Source: Fimbriimonas sp. (GTDB lineage Bacteria; Armatimonadota; Fimbriimonadia; Fimbriimonadales; Fimbriimonadaceae). Taken from it: a stretch of DNA of 64,000 nt. The notes under the pieces were generated by a model. It was given only the letters and a program-made list of their open reading frames with translations. It ran no database searches and was not told the origin of the DNA. The stretch covers positions 29,212 through 93,211 of the forward strand of contig JARLGV010000103.1 of the NCBI GenBank assembly GCA_031292555.1. Reading direction: 5' to 3'. A program made the position numbers and the translations under genes. Numbering within the stretch: position 1 is the stretch's first letter; each line of letters starts with the position of its first letter. Shown one piece after another: positions 49,653 to 58,104 of the stretch.

Positions 49653-51133
49653 ACGAATCCCGATTCGACGCGGCTCTGCGGGCGATTCATGCCACCGCTC
49701 CCGAACCGTCATCCCTTGACAACAAGGTCCAGCTCGCACTCGACCGCCGTTACCGGTCTCGTCTCGTACGACGCCGTGTCGTCGTCGCCCTATCGGCTTG
49801 CGCAGTGGCCGCCTTTGGCTTGTTCGCAATGCCGGCGGTGCAAGCAAGTGCTTCGCTTCGTGGTATTACGAGCGCCCTCGACAAAGCTCCTCGGGTAGTT
49901 ATGGACACCTACTCTGTCGACGAGAATGGTAACAGAATTCAGGTAGCTCAATCCGTAATCGCCGACGGCGAGGAGTCCTATCACGAGTTTTCGGGCCGCC
50001 GTGAGCAATTCACTAAGGGCGACAAAGTGTACAACTTCGATCCGACCCTCAACGTCTACATTGTTTCGGAGCGCCAAGCGACCATGCATCTCAAATTGTC
50101 CGAAATGCTTGGACCGGCGGGGGAGTTCTCCTTAGGCAAGCGATCCATCATTGAGCATGTGGTCGGGGGAGGACGGAAGCTCCTTCGCGCGACGGTGAGA
50201 AACGTCGGATTGCCTGAGCGCTACATCATCGATGCCGATGAGATAACCGAACTGCCAGTCACGATGCGCGTCGAGTCGCTGGAACGCGGATCTTGGCGAA
50301 CTCGAGAGGTCCTCGACTTTCGGTATGACCCGAACGCAGCAGTCGCCGGACCAGATCTCAGGAAATACCGAGTCGTTACTATGGCGGAGGCTTCGGCGGA
50401 GTTCATCAAGGCGATGGAGCGTAAGACCGTTGCCGAGTATCGCTACAAGCGTGGAAGGGTGGTTGTGCGCGCGGTCGACGTCTCTCAGGACGGCACCGTC
50501 TTCGTGGCCTATCAAGCGGGGGACAAATCGGCAAATTCCTGGCGAGGATATGGGATGAACGTATCGGATAACCTTGGCACGCACTATCTTCGCGTTGGTC
50601 AATCTAGCTCCTATATGGCCGGACCGTTTGGCACGCCTGATGGGAAACTCGAATTGGAGGTCTTTACTCCCTCCAGGGCTCTGGCCCCCGGTGTGAAGCG
50701 TCGTGTTGATGTCACGACGCAGGTCGACCCGAATGGCACGTTCATTCGAATGATCAAGGCGGGAATCAACTACGGCAACGGCCACATCGTCTATCACTGG
50801 CAGCCGAACTATCAGACGACGGTATTCGGTAAGGAGAAGATCGTGCCCCTTCTGAGCATGAATATCTCCGCTCCAACATGCTCCACCCACCCAGCTTGGG
50901 CGGAGACCGTTGACTACCAAGCTTTCGGTAACTCCATAAGTGCCGAGATGAGCAAGGCAGGGCAACGAGGTGACGCTGCACTTGAGGAGCGGCGGTGGAA
51001 CGATGCAGTGGCATATTTCCAAGAGGAGCTTCGCCTTATGAGAGAGTATGAGCAGAAAGGCTACGGGCCTTGGGATCAAAGCCATGCCCTCGACAAACTC
51101 GACCAAGCTCGGTCGCACCACGTAGTCCCATAA
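49649..51133 (+). CDS. Membrane-anchored anti-sigma-like protein with LolA/MucB-like periplasmic domain
   Basis: The 494-residue protein starts at the ATGA overlap with the sigma gene, with AGGAGA upstream. The short cytoplasmic N-terminus (residues 1-42) would bind the sigma factor. A single membrane helix spans about 43-65. The periplasmic domain starts with a LolA-like beta pattern (R-V-V-M-D-T-Y-S-V-D-E-N-G-N) and has a second domain of beta strands plus a helical end. No zinc-type HxxxCxxC anti-sigma motif is present. The role as anti-sigma is inferred from coupling and topology. Confidence 0.7.
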   Translation: MNESRFDAALRAIHATAPEPSSLDNKVQLALDRRYRSRLVRRRVVVALSACAVAAFGLFAMPAVQASASLRGITSALDKAPRVVMDTYSVDENGNRIQVAQSVIADGEESYHEFSGRREQFTKGDKVYNFDPTLNVYIVSERQATMHLKLSEMLGPAGEFSLGKRSIIEHVVGGGRKLLRATVRNVGLPERYIIDADEITELPVTMRVESLERGSWRTREVLDFRYDPNAAVAGPDLRKYRVVTMAEASAEFIKAMERKTVAEYRYKRGRVVVRAVDVSQDGTVFVAYQAGDKSANSWRGYGMNVSDNLGTHYLRVGQSSSYMAGPFGTPDGKLELEVFTPSRALAPGVKRRVDVTTQVDPNGTFIRMIKAGINYGNGHIVYHWQPNYQTTVFGKEKIVPLLSMNISAPTCSTHPAWAETVDYQAFGNSISAEMSKAGQRGDAALEERRWNDAVAYFQEELRLMREYEQKGYGPWDQSHALDKLDQARSHHVVP

Positions 51134-51141
51134 CCGGAAAA

Positions 51142-51176
51142 CTGCCGGTTCCAGAGGAATTACTCGGAACCGGCAG
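51142..51176. terminator. Bidirectional terminator hairpin between convergent genes
   Basis: CTGCCGGTTCC (51142-51152) and GGAACCGGCAG (51166-51176) form a perfect 11-bp stem. The right arm overlaps the last codons of the convergent O-antigen ligase-like gene. T-runs are short. Confidence 0.7.
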
Positions 51177-52518
51177 CCTTTGAAGCATTCTCGATCGACT
51201 TTTGACCGTCGTCAGCCGGACCCCAATGCCGGGCAGTGGCGATGGCGATCGAGCCGATCGCGACGATGTTGAACATCGAGTAGGACTCGAAGTTGGTCCC
51301 GAATCCGGAGGCGAGAAGGGCGAATCCGCCGTACCAATGCAACGTCTCGCGGGCACGCTTCCGGCTATCCCAAGCTGCAACGATGAAGACACCGTAGAAG
51401 AACATGAGCCCGACAATGCCCTCCTCGTACAGTAGTGTCACGGGAGTGTCGTCGAGGGTCCCAGGGGAGCCGTCGTCGACACGGGCGATAAGCATCGACG
51501 AGAGGTACCCGTGTCCAAGGAGGAACTCCAGGGGTCCGGTATTCTCGTCGAGGTCCTTGAAGACCTTGGTCGAGTTATTCGCACGCAGCGAAACGTTGGT
51601 GTCGGATCGGGTTCCCAAGCCGATGTCAACCAATCCGAGCCTCGCGGCCCAGACGAGCAGATAGGGGTCTTCTCCCACCTTTTGCCCCAGGCTCGAAACT
51701 GCGACCACGCCAATGAGCAGAGCTGAAACCGCCATCGTCTGCCAGAATTTCCTCCGATAGACGAACGCACATCCAAAAAAGAACACGAATATGCCGAGAC
51801 CGGCCGTGCGGGAAACGGTTGCCATGGCGCCGCCTGCCAAGAGAGCCAGCATCACGAACCGGGCGACCCCCGACTTGAGATCGAAGGCGAACGGGATGCA
51901 CACCGCCATCAAGATCGACATGAAGATTGGATTGCCCATCGTCCCGGTCGCCCGGGCAAAGTCGAATCCAAGTTGGCGAGAGTCGAGGGGGTCGCCCGAC
52001 CCCGAAGAGGCGTCGATGAAATGCTGGTAGAGACCTAGGCGAGTTCCCCTAAGCAACTCCGACATCGCGACCATCGCTGCCAAACCGCCGCCGATCAGCA
52101 CCGCTTTCGTCATCCAGCGATAGCCGTACTGCTCAACGAGATAGACGAAGATCGCGTAGTTGACGGCAAAGCAGCAGTAGAAACGAATCGTGTGCGAAAA
52201 CGCGTTCGCAGCGTTCCATGCATGCGACGAAGCGGCGACCATGATCGCGACGAAGAGGAGAACCCCGACCGCGAAGTGGCGTCGAAAGCAGGCGAAGACC
52301 TTGCCGTACGACGTCCAACCGATGACCAATAGGGCTACGAGCGAGCTTACTATCGACGGCGAGAGCGTTTTGCCTATGCTTAGTCCTGGCATCCCCAGGT
52401 CCAACGGGAAGAGGACGTGAAAGCAGATAAGCAGCGACCCGATCGTGGTTTCGATGTTCAGCCGAAGGATATCGTGTGAGCTTCGCGGGTACGTAGCGGA
52501 GGCGAGGGTGGTGCTCAT
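51160..52518 (-). CDS. O-antigen ligase/Wzy-polymerase-like membrane protein
   Basis: The 452-residue integral membrane protein has about eleven hydrophobic segments and a large periplasmic loop (roughly residues 290-365) with G-H-G-Y-L-S, typical of the Wzy_C/WaaL superfamily. The loop carries conserved-looking E and R residues (N-T-G-P-L-E-F-L-L-G-H-G). These proteins join or polymerise polysaccharide units on undecaprenyl carriers at the periplasmic face. It is followed by a GT2 gene upstream on the same strand (37 bases). Which polymer is made cannot be told. Confidence 0.8.
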   Translation of the reverse strand: MSTTLASATYPRSSHDILRLNIETTIGSLLICFHVLFPLDLGMPGLSIGKTLSPSIVSSLVALLVIGWTSYGKVFACFRRHFAVGVLLFVAIMVAASSHAWNAANAFSHTIRFYCCFAVNYAIFVYLVEQYGYRWMTKAVLIGGGLAAMVAMSELLRGTRLGLYQHFIDASSGSGDPLDSRQLGFDFARATGTMGNPIFMSILMAVCIPFAFDLKSGVARFVMLALLAGGAMATVSRTAGLGIFVFFFGCAFVYRRKFWQTMAVSALLIGVVAVSSLGQKVGEDPYLLVWAARLGLVDIGLGTRSDTNVSLRANNSTKVFKDLDENTGPLEFLLGHGYLSSMLIARVDDGSPGTLDDTPVTLLYEEGIVGLMFFYGVFIVAAWDSRKRARETLHWYGGFALLASGFGTNFESYSMFNIVAIGSIAIATARHWGPADDGQKSIENASKAAGSE

Positions 52519-52555
52519 CGAGTGATTCCGTTCACTTCTCCGTGGTCCTGAGGCA

Positions 52556-53389
52556 TCAGCCCCTCTTTACCCAAACGCCGTTTTGCTTCCGATAGCCGTG
52601 AGCGTAGGCGACCGCCTTTCGCCTTCTCTTCTCAAAAGTGACCCAGTTGAGAACAAGCAAACGCATCCATTTATTGCGGGCATAGGTTTGCACAAGGCGA
52701 TCCTCCTCCTCCATCCGATTTTTTGATGCGATATCCTCCACATCTGCGACGCTCGTCATTTGGTCGGGATGGTGGCGATAATCTGAGACAAGGCGTTCCA
52801 GTCTCGAAAAGCGCATGCCCGTCGAGTGCAGGCGGAAGATCCAATCCGCATCTCCGGTGTAGCGTAATGAAGCATCGAAGTAGAGGTTCTTCTCTACAAG
52901 GCTCCTCGACCGAACGAAGAGCGAGCAGTGGCTGAACGTCAGACAATATGGGAGCGTCCAATACGGAAACCGTTGGGGCGGCTGTATTGGCAACGGTTCT
53001 CCCGAGGCGTCGATATGACGGGTGAGGCCGTGTACGGCGTCGATGCCTGGATGGGAAAGGATGTGGTCCACCGCGCCCTCGATCGCCGTTCGATCGCTAT
53101 ATCGGTCGTCTTGGCCGTTGCAGGTGATCCACTCACCGTTTGCGGCATGGAATCCTTCATTTTGCGTGGCGTACTGGCCCTGATTGGGTCGGGTCCACCA
53201 ACGCAGGTGCGGATAGCGCTTCAAAATGCCGACCGTCCTCCCGCCGTCGGTCGATCCGTCGTCGATGATCACGTGCTCGATATTCGGATAGGTCTGAGAT
53301 CGGGCGCTTTCGATCATCTCCTCAAGGTACTTGGAGCCGTTGAAGACCGGGGTTACGATCGATATGAGGGGTCGTATGTCCGGGGTCAT
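52556..53389 (-). CDS. Family 2 glycosyltransferase
   Basis: The 277-residue enzyme has the GT-A fold: I-S-I-V-T-P-V-F-N-G at residues 9-18, H-V-I-I-D-D-G-S-T-D-G near 38-48, and a D-x-D-like Q-D-D-R near 93. A C-terminal G-D-A-D-W-I-F-R holds the acceptor-site aspartates. It transfers a sugar from a nucleotide donor onto a polysaccharide or lipid-linked acceptor. It lies 37 bases before the O-antigen ligase-like gene in the same direction. Confidence 0.9.
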   Translation of the reverse strand: MTPDIRPLISIVTPVFNGSKYLEEMIESARSQTYPNIEHVIIDDGSTDGGRTVGILKRYPHLRWWTRPNQGQYATQNEGFHAANGEWITCNGQDDRYSDRTAIEGAVDHILSHPGIDAVHGLTRHIDASGEPLPIQPPQRFPYWTLPYCLTFSHCSLFVRSRSLVEKNLYFDASLRYTGDADWIFRLHSTGMRFSRLERLVSDYRHHPDQMTSVADVEDIASKNRMEEEDRLVQTYARNKWMRLLVLNWVTFEKRRRKAVAYAHGYRKQNGVWVKRG

Positions 53390-53549
53390 CGTGCTATTTT
53401 CAAGTGGAGGTTTACTAGAAGCGTTCAGTAGTTAGGGCAGGCGCTCAAGCGCATTGGAACGGCGTCTTCAGCATCCAACAAGTGAAGACGGTTGAAACGA
53501 TCCAGTAGGATGACATGATGCCATCTATCGTCCGAACAGGCGGATTCGT

Positions 53550-55814
53550 CTAGCGACCCGCGGTTGCGAGGAGCTTTTCGGCCAGCTTTCGAATGGACTC
53601 GGCCTGCGCTTCGCGAGTAGACCCATTCCACGGCTTTGCCCCGGAACCGGTCTCGGCAAGTACTCTTGCCTGTTTGAGCAATCGATCTGCGTCGGCCTCC
53701 CACCGGGTATGCCTGGTGCGGGAGCGTAGTTCAGAGAGTAGTTCGTAGTCCCAGAGCCCATCTCGCAGCGCTTCCCACTGGAGGCTCGTCGCCAAGGGAG
53801 ATCCTAGAAACAGAGGGGAATAGCTATGACTGAGGTTTGCCTCCTCGTGCCACGGGGACTCGCCGTTCGAAGAGCCATTGTCGGAAAACGACCAATATAG
53901 AATGCCCTTCGCTTCTTCGGCGAACGCTTGCCATGCAAAGAGCCGGTAGTAGGCGGTCGGATCCAGTTCCTTAGGGTCGGGCATAGTGCCGTAGAGCCAG
54001 ACTTCATGGTTGTGAGGCATTGCCGCATAAAGTGCGGATCGGTTCTTGTCGGCCAGAACGAAGCTCTGGTTCAGGCATAGGACGTCGCACCCGCCAATCG
54101 CCGCCCGGATGGTTGGCGAAGTAACGTCTTGAAAGAACGGATCTTCAAAGACCAATACGGCGGGAGCGTATTTCTTGATCGCAGTTTGCCATGCCAGGAT
54201 GGTTTTGGCCTGCTCTTCGGTGCTGGGTTCGTCGACGATCAGGGCCATGATCCGGCACTTTGGATCGATCGACGTGATGTGGTCGGAAATCGCACGAATC
54301 CATCGACCGGCAATCTCGGCAAACGCCGGGTTTTCGGTGCTAACGTCGTCGACGCGGTCGGCCGCGTTCAGGAACAAGAGGCGTTGACGAATGTTCGGCG
54401 TGATCTCGAGCCATCGATCGACCTTGCCGAAGTCGAAAACGGAGCTGGCATGCGTCGGTTTAGGGAGGATGGTGTAGGCGGCGCATGCGGTATCGACGGG
54501 AAGATCCCGTACCAGTTTCCAGTAGTCTGCAGCAGCGGATGCGGGCAAGCCGGTGTGGGATGTTGATCCGTCCACGTAGTCCCATCCTCCAACCGATAGG
54601 GCGGGAGCGTTGAGTAGGGCCCCGGATACGCGAACCTCGACCGGTACCGTCCCGATTCGCCGCAGGCCTTGTGACACATCAAGTTCAAACCGGGTCGAGC
54701 CCTTTGGCAGCGTGGAGCCATCGATTTCGACCCAGAAACGATAGGTGGTTGTCGGCGGCAACTCATAGGACCAGCCGGTATCTCGGGCATCCAGGTACTG
54801 GATGGCTGTAGCGACGCGGTTGCCGTCAAATGTGGTTGTCCAAGGACAAACGGCAAGCCTGACGGACCCGGGGATGGCACGCCCCCCGCTCATTGCAACT
54901 CGGACGGTCGCAGGAGCTTCGAGGAAGTTTGAGATCAAGAACGCGCTTCCACGAGTCTCGCCTTTGAATACGTCGATCGTCAGTTTCGGCGCCGGTTCGG
55001 CGAAGGAAGGAAGGTCGTGGGGGCCCATCGGTCCAAATCGGTCGCGTTTCCACACCCGAACCCCCTCCAGGCCCATGGCGCAGGCGATTCGCGACCAGGC
55101 CTGCGGTAGATCGTCAGCCCGGAGTGGTCGCGGTATGCCTAGTCGATCGGCCTGATGGGCAGCATCTTCCATATCCGCGCGATCGAGCATGGCTTTCGCA
55201 TGCTCGATGAGTACCGTGCTCAAGTCGAGGCTCGGATCGGTGATCGAAGCCGAAATCGGGTGTCTTCCGGTGGGTACTCCGAACACCTGTAATTCGTCTG
55301 AGAAGAAGTAGAGCGCCCCTCGTGTAGCGACGAGAATGGAGATGTAGCGGCAAGACTTCGCGATCTCGGCCCCGCGATAGATTGCCCTTTGATAGCCGCC
55401 TTTTGGCGCAATGGAGTCTGGACTAACCAGTTCAGCCAATCGGCACCAAACTTTGCCGTCGTCGCTGCCATAGCTCTCGATCATACGTGGCCATTCGACT
55501 CCAGCCGTCCCTGCGCCCACTGACAGGTCGATTTCATTCACCTCAATCGACGAACCGAGGTCGACAGTCATTCGCACGGGCGATGCGTTCATCCAGCCGA
55601 CTGCCTGCGGATCCAGCCACATCGTTCCTGTAGTGGACTTCCCGTCGGTGAGCTTTGCCGAGTCGTTTGGCCCGATCGTCCTCGGGTAGTTTGGAGCCGG
55701 GCTGTACGCGACGGGCTTACCCAAGGCAACGTTAACGCCCTGTCGAGTCGGATCCAACCCAAATGCCAGTAAGGAAGGAAGGCAGAGCAAGAGCACGTAT
55801 GAGGGGCGGCTCAT
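53550..55814 (-). CDS. Secreted multidomain protein: F5/8-type C domain and DUF4091-like C-terminus
   Basis: The 754-residue protein has a signal peptide (residues 1-18). An N-terminal discoidin-like (F5/8 type C) domain follows, with N-V-A-L-G-K-P-V-A-Y-S at its start, a standard carbohydrate-binding motif. The C-terminal part (about 640-700) has D-G-L-W-D-Y-E-L-L-S-E-L, the DUF4091 end motif that in related proteins is linked with glycoside hydrolase-like TIM barrels. A central region (450-620) is compatible with a TIM barrel. It is probably a secreted glycan-acting enzyme. Catalytic residues cannot be assigned. Confidence 0.72.
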   Translation of the reverse strand: MSRPSYVLLLCLPSLLAFGLDPTRQGVNVALGKPVAYSPAPNYPRTIGPNDSAKLTDGKSTTGTMWLDPQAVGWMNASPVRMTVDLGSSIEVNEIDLSVGAGTAGVEWPRMIESYGSDDGKVWCRLAELVSPDSIAPKGGYQRAIYRGAEIAKSCRYISILVATRGALYFFSDELQVFGVPTGRHPISASITDPSLDLSTVLIEHAKAMLDRADMEDAAHQADRLGIPRPLRADDLPQAWSRIACAMGLEGVRVWKRDRFGPMGPHDLPSFAEPAPKLTIDVFKGETRGSAFLISNFLEAPATVRVAMSGGRAIPGSVRLAVCPWTTTFDGNRVATAIQYLDARDTGWSYELPPTTTYRFWVEIDGSTLPKGSTRFELDVSQGLRRIGTVPVEVRVSGALLNAPALSVGGWDYVDGSTSHTGLPASAAADYWKLVRDLPVDTACAAYTILPKPTHASSVFDFGKVDRWLEITPNIRQRLLFLNAADRVDDVSTENPAFAEIAGRWIRAISDHITSIDPKCRIMALIVDEPSTEEQAKTILAWQTAIKKYAPAVLVFEDPFFQDVTSPTIRAAIGGCDVLCLNQSFVLADKNRSALYAAMPHNHEVWLYGTMPDPKELDPTAYYRLFAWQAFAEEAKGILYWSFSDNGSSNGESPWHEEANLSHSYSPLFLGSPLATSLQWEALRDGLWDYELLSELRSRTRHTRWEADADRLLKQARVLAETGSGAKPWNGSTREAQAESIRKLAEKLLATAGR

Positions 55815-55916
55815 AGGTATAGATTTCCATACGCGACAAGACCCGAATGGAGTCCACCGGGCGACGTCGGCTTGGTCAGCTCTGCCGCTTTTTGGGCGGG
55901 TGTTCGATTCATTGTC

Positions 55917-56873
55917 TCACTTGCTCAGGATGACTGCGATCTGCCCACCTCGGTCACTGAGGTTCGAATGGGCCGCGAGACGTGCAAACGTCTCCATCTC
56001 CGTCAGATCAAACACGCTTTCGGGCGGGCGAGGTGAGCCGTCTTGGTGAAATAAAGAGAGTCCGCGGATGTACATTTCGCTGCCCCAGTAATCAAAGCTG
56101 TCCCCGTCGCACCAGCAGCTTTCAAGTGTTAAGCCGACTTTCTCGGCCAGGATTTCAAGGCTCTTACGAGAATAGAGGAAAAGGTGGCGAGGGGCGTCGA
56201 GGCCGACCCAATAGGCGCCATAGCTCTCAAACGCATCCGAATCGCAGGACGGAATCCGCAGGAGAATCTTGCCGCCTTTGGCGAGGCGCATACTTGCCGC
56301 ATGCAGGAGTTCGTAGCCGGAACCAACGTGCTCGAACGCGTGGTGGAGCATGATCAGGTCGAACTCACCGGATATCGACTCCAGATTCGTTGCCTGAACG
56401 CGGATGCCGTCCACGATCGTCGTGTCTTCAGCCAGATACGGATCGACTCCGGCAAGTTTCCGAAAGCCCGCACGATGCAGAATGCTCAGCAGCTTTCCGC
56501 GTCCGCAACCGACGTCGAGGATGCGCATGCTTGGTCTTAACGGGATTCGGCCAAGGGCTCGGACGTCGGCTTGGGCCGGCATCTTCCCGCACAGCAGTCT
56601 GCCGATCAACCCAGAGCCACTGGCCGCAAATCGATCTCGCGCGCCGACGAGTTTGCCCTTTATCCCACCCGACCGCACCGGTCCCAAGTGAAAGCTATAG
56701 TAGTGCGGCGGGTAGAAGCGCGAGAGGTCCTCGGGGATATCCGCAATTTGGAGGCAGCCGCATACTGCGCATTGGAAATACTCGAACGCCTCGCCGGTAC
56801 CGAACATCCGTTCGTGCGCGACGAATGCCGGATGAGGGCCGTCATCGGAACAGACACGGCAGGAGCGAGTCAT
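55917..56873 (-). CDS. SAM-dependent methyltransferase with N-terminal zinc ribbon
   Basis: The 318-residue class I methyltransferase has motif I, I-L-D-V-G-C-G-R-G, at about 118-126 and an acidic residue in the second motif. The N-terminus has Cys5/Cys8 and Cys35/Cys38, a zinc ribbon as in sugar methyltransferases. Location in the polysaccharide region suggests methylation of a nucleotide sugar or polymer. The ATG has TAAACT 7 bases upstream and no Shine-Dalgarno, so the mRNA may be leaderless. It is on the minus strand and ends before the DUF4091-like gene. Confidence 0.85.
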   Translation of the reverse strand: MTRSCRVCSDDGPHPAFVAHERMFGTGEAFEYFQCAVCGCLQIADIPEDLSRFYPPHYYSFHLGPVRSGGIKGKLVGARDRFAASGSGLIGRLLCGKMPAQADVRALGRIPLRPSMRILDVGCGRGKLLSILHRAGFRKLAGVDPYLAEDTTIVDGIRVQATNLESISGEFDLIMLHHAFEHVGSGYELLHAASMRLAKGGKILLRIPSCDSDAFESYGAYWVGLDAPRHLFLYSRKSLEILAEKVGLTLESCWCDGDSFDYWGSEMYIRGLSLFHQDGSPRPPESVFDLTEMETFARLAAHSNLSDRGGQIAVILSK

Positions 56874-56880
56874 GCCGTGT

Positions 56881-56886
56881 AGTTTA
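56881..56886 (-). promoter_or_regulatory. -10 element of methyltransferase gene (leaderless)
   Basis: TAAACT on the minus strand lies 7 bases before the ATG at 56873, matching the spacing of other leaderless candidates. Confidence 0.45.
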
Positions 56887-56893
56887 GCCGCGA

Positions 56894-57798
56894 CTAGAGA
56901 ATCGTCAGGTTTGCCGACTTAGCGGTCACGCCCGTCGACCCTGTGATCTGAGCGGTCGTTCTAGCCTGGACCGCCGTTGTTTGGACGGGGAACGTGACGA
57001 ACGTCTTTCCAGCGGGAATTGTGACGGACTTTGGAACGGATGCCGAAGAGGAACCGCTCGTCATCGTAACAACGACCCCATCGGCAGGAGCGGCAAGCGA
57101 AAGGGTTACGCGACCTGTCGATGCCTTCCCGCTCTTGACGGTCGACGGGCTCAAAGTGAGCGACGTGATCGTCGGTGGGTCAACAGTGAGGGATGCCGAC
57201 TTCGAAGCGCCGTTCAGCGTCGCGGCTAGAGCTGCATTTGTAACCTTCGACACCGACTTGGTGCGGATCGTGAAAGTTGCTACGGTTCTGCCCGCGGCGA
57301 CCACAACCGAGTTTTGTACTGTAACCGAGTCGGACCCGCTCGCCAAGGCGATCGGCAGCCCGGTTGCCGGTGCGGGGCTCGAAATCGTGACCGTTCCCCC
57401 TGTCGAAGCGCTTCCTACAACCGTCGCCGGCTTTACGGTGAGCGCTGAAAGCGCGGGAGGATCGATAGTAAGGTTCGCCGATTTCCTGGTCGACCCGACG
57501 GCGCCACTCACGACTACCGTGGTCGAAGCACGCACAGGATGGGTCGCCACCGCGAACCTCGCCGTCACGTTGCCGGCAGCCACCCTCACTGCCGTCGGAA
57601 CAACAGCCGAGGTCGAACTGCTCGTCAGTTGGATTCGCCTGCCGCCTTTGGGCGCCGGCCCATCAGTGGTCGAAATGGTGAAGACGGCAGATGCGGAACC
57701 CTGAGGAACGATCACCGAAGAGGGAACCGATGCGTGGGCGTTTCAACTGAAGAGCGAAACAGCCAAACCGCAGCGGCGAGGCATCGATCTAGTTTCAT
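56894..57798 (-). pseudogene. Truncated Ig-like repeat gene (paralogue of the 28205 protein)
   Basis: The frame from GTG at 57715 encodes 273 residues made only of Ig-like repeats, beginning in the middle of one (V-I-V-P-Q-G-S-A-S-A-V-F-T-I) and ending A-N-L-T-I-L. The repeats look like those at the end of the 28205-31081 protein. Upstream, in another frame, an ATG at 57798 starts a signal-like M-K-L-D-R-C-L-A-A-A-V-W-L-F, but the link needs a frameshift and the first half of a repeat is missing. A stop (TGA) precedes the in-frame sequence. This is most likely an internal-deletion remnant. Confidence 0.65.
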
Positions 57799-58104
57799 GG
57801 GATAGGGTCACTTACACCAATCACTGAAAGTCGTCGAATCCACCAGACCAGAGATTGCGCTATGCGAGCCCGTATTCTAGCGGGGTAATCCTCAGGTCCC
57901 GATCATCGTCATCCCATCGAATCTGATCTCTGCCGGCCGACCTGGACTGGATCGACCCCCTACGGGGGCAAAAATCCCCTTTGGCATGGTGACTGCCAAA
58001 GGATCGGCGCGGGCCCTTCTGGGCCCCCTAAGCCCGGCGTCGCCGAATGCCAAACACGACTCTGCATTGATCGATTCGGGTACGGTTGACCTCACACGCG
58101 GGCG
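57799..58104. other. Divergent intergenic region with hairpins
   Basis: No gene can be supported. Two inverted repeats stand out: CCTTTGGCA (57978-57986) with TGCCAAAGG (57994-58002), a perfect 9-bp stem, and GGGCCC-TTCT-GGGCCC near 58011-58026. They lie in the presumed leader of the plus-strand operon that starts at 58105. No known riboswitch class fits. Confidence 0.4.

Noticed and set aside
57930..58030. Riboswitch in the leader of the polysaccharide operon
   Set aside because: Stems are present, but no conserved core of a known class could be matched by eye; kept only as hairpins.
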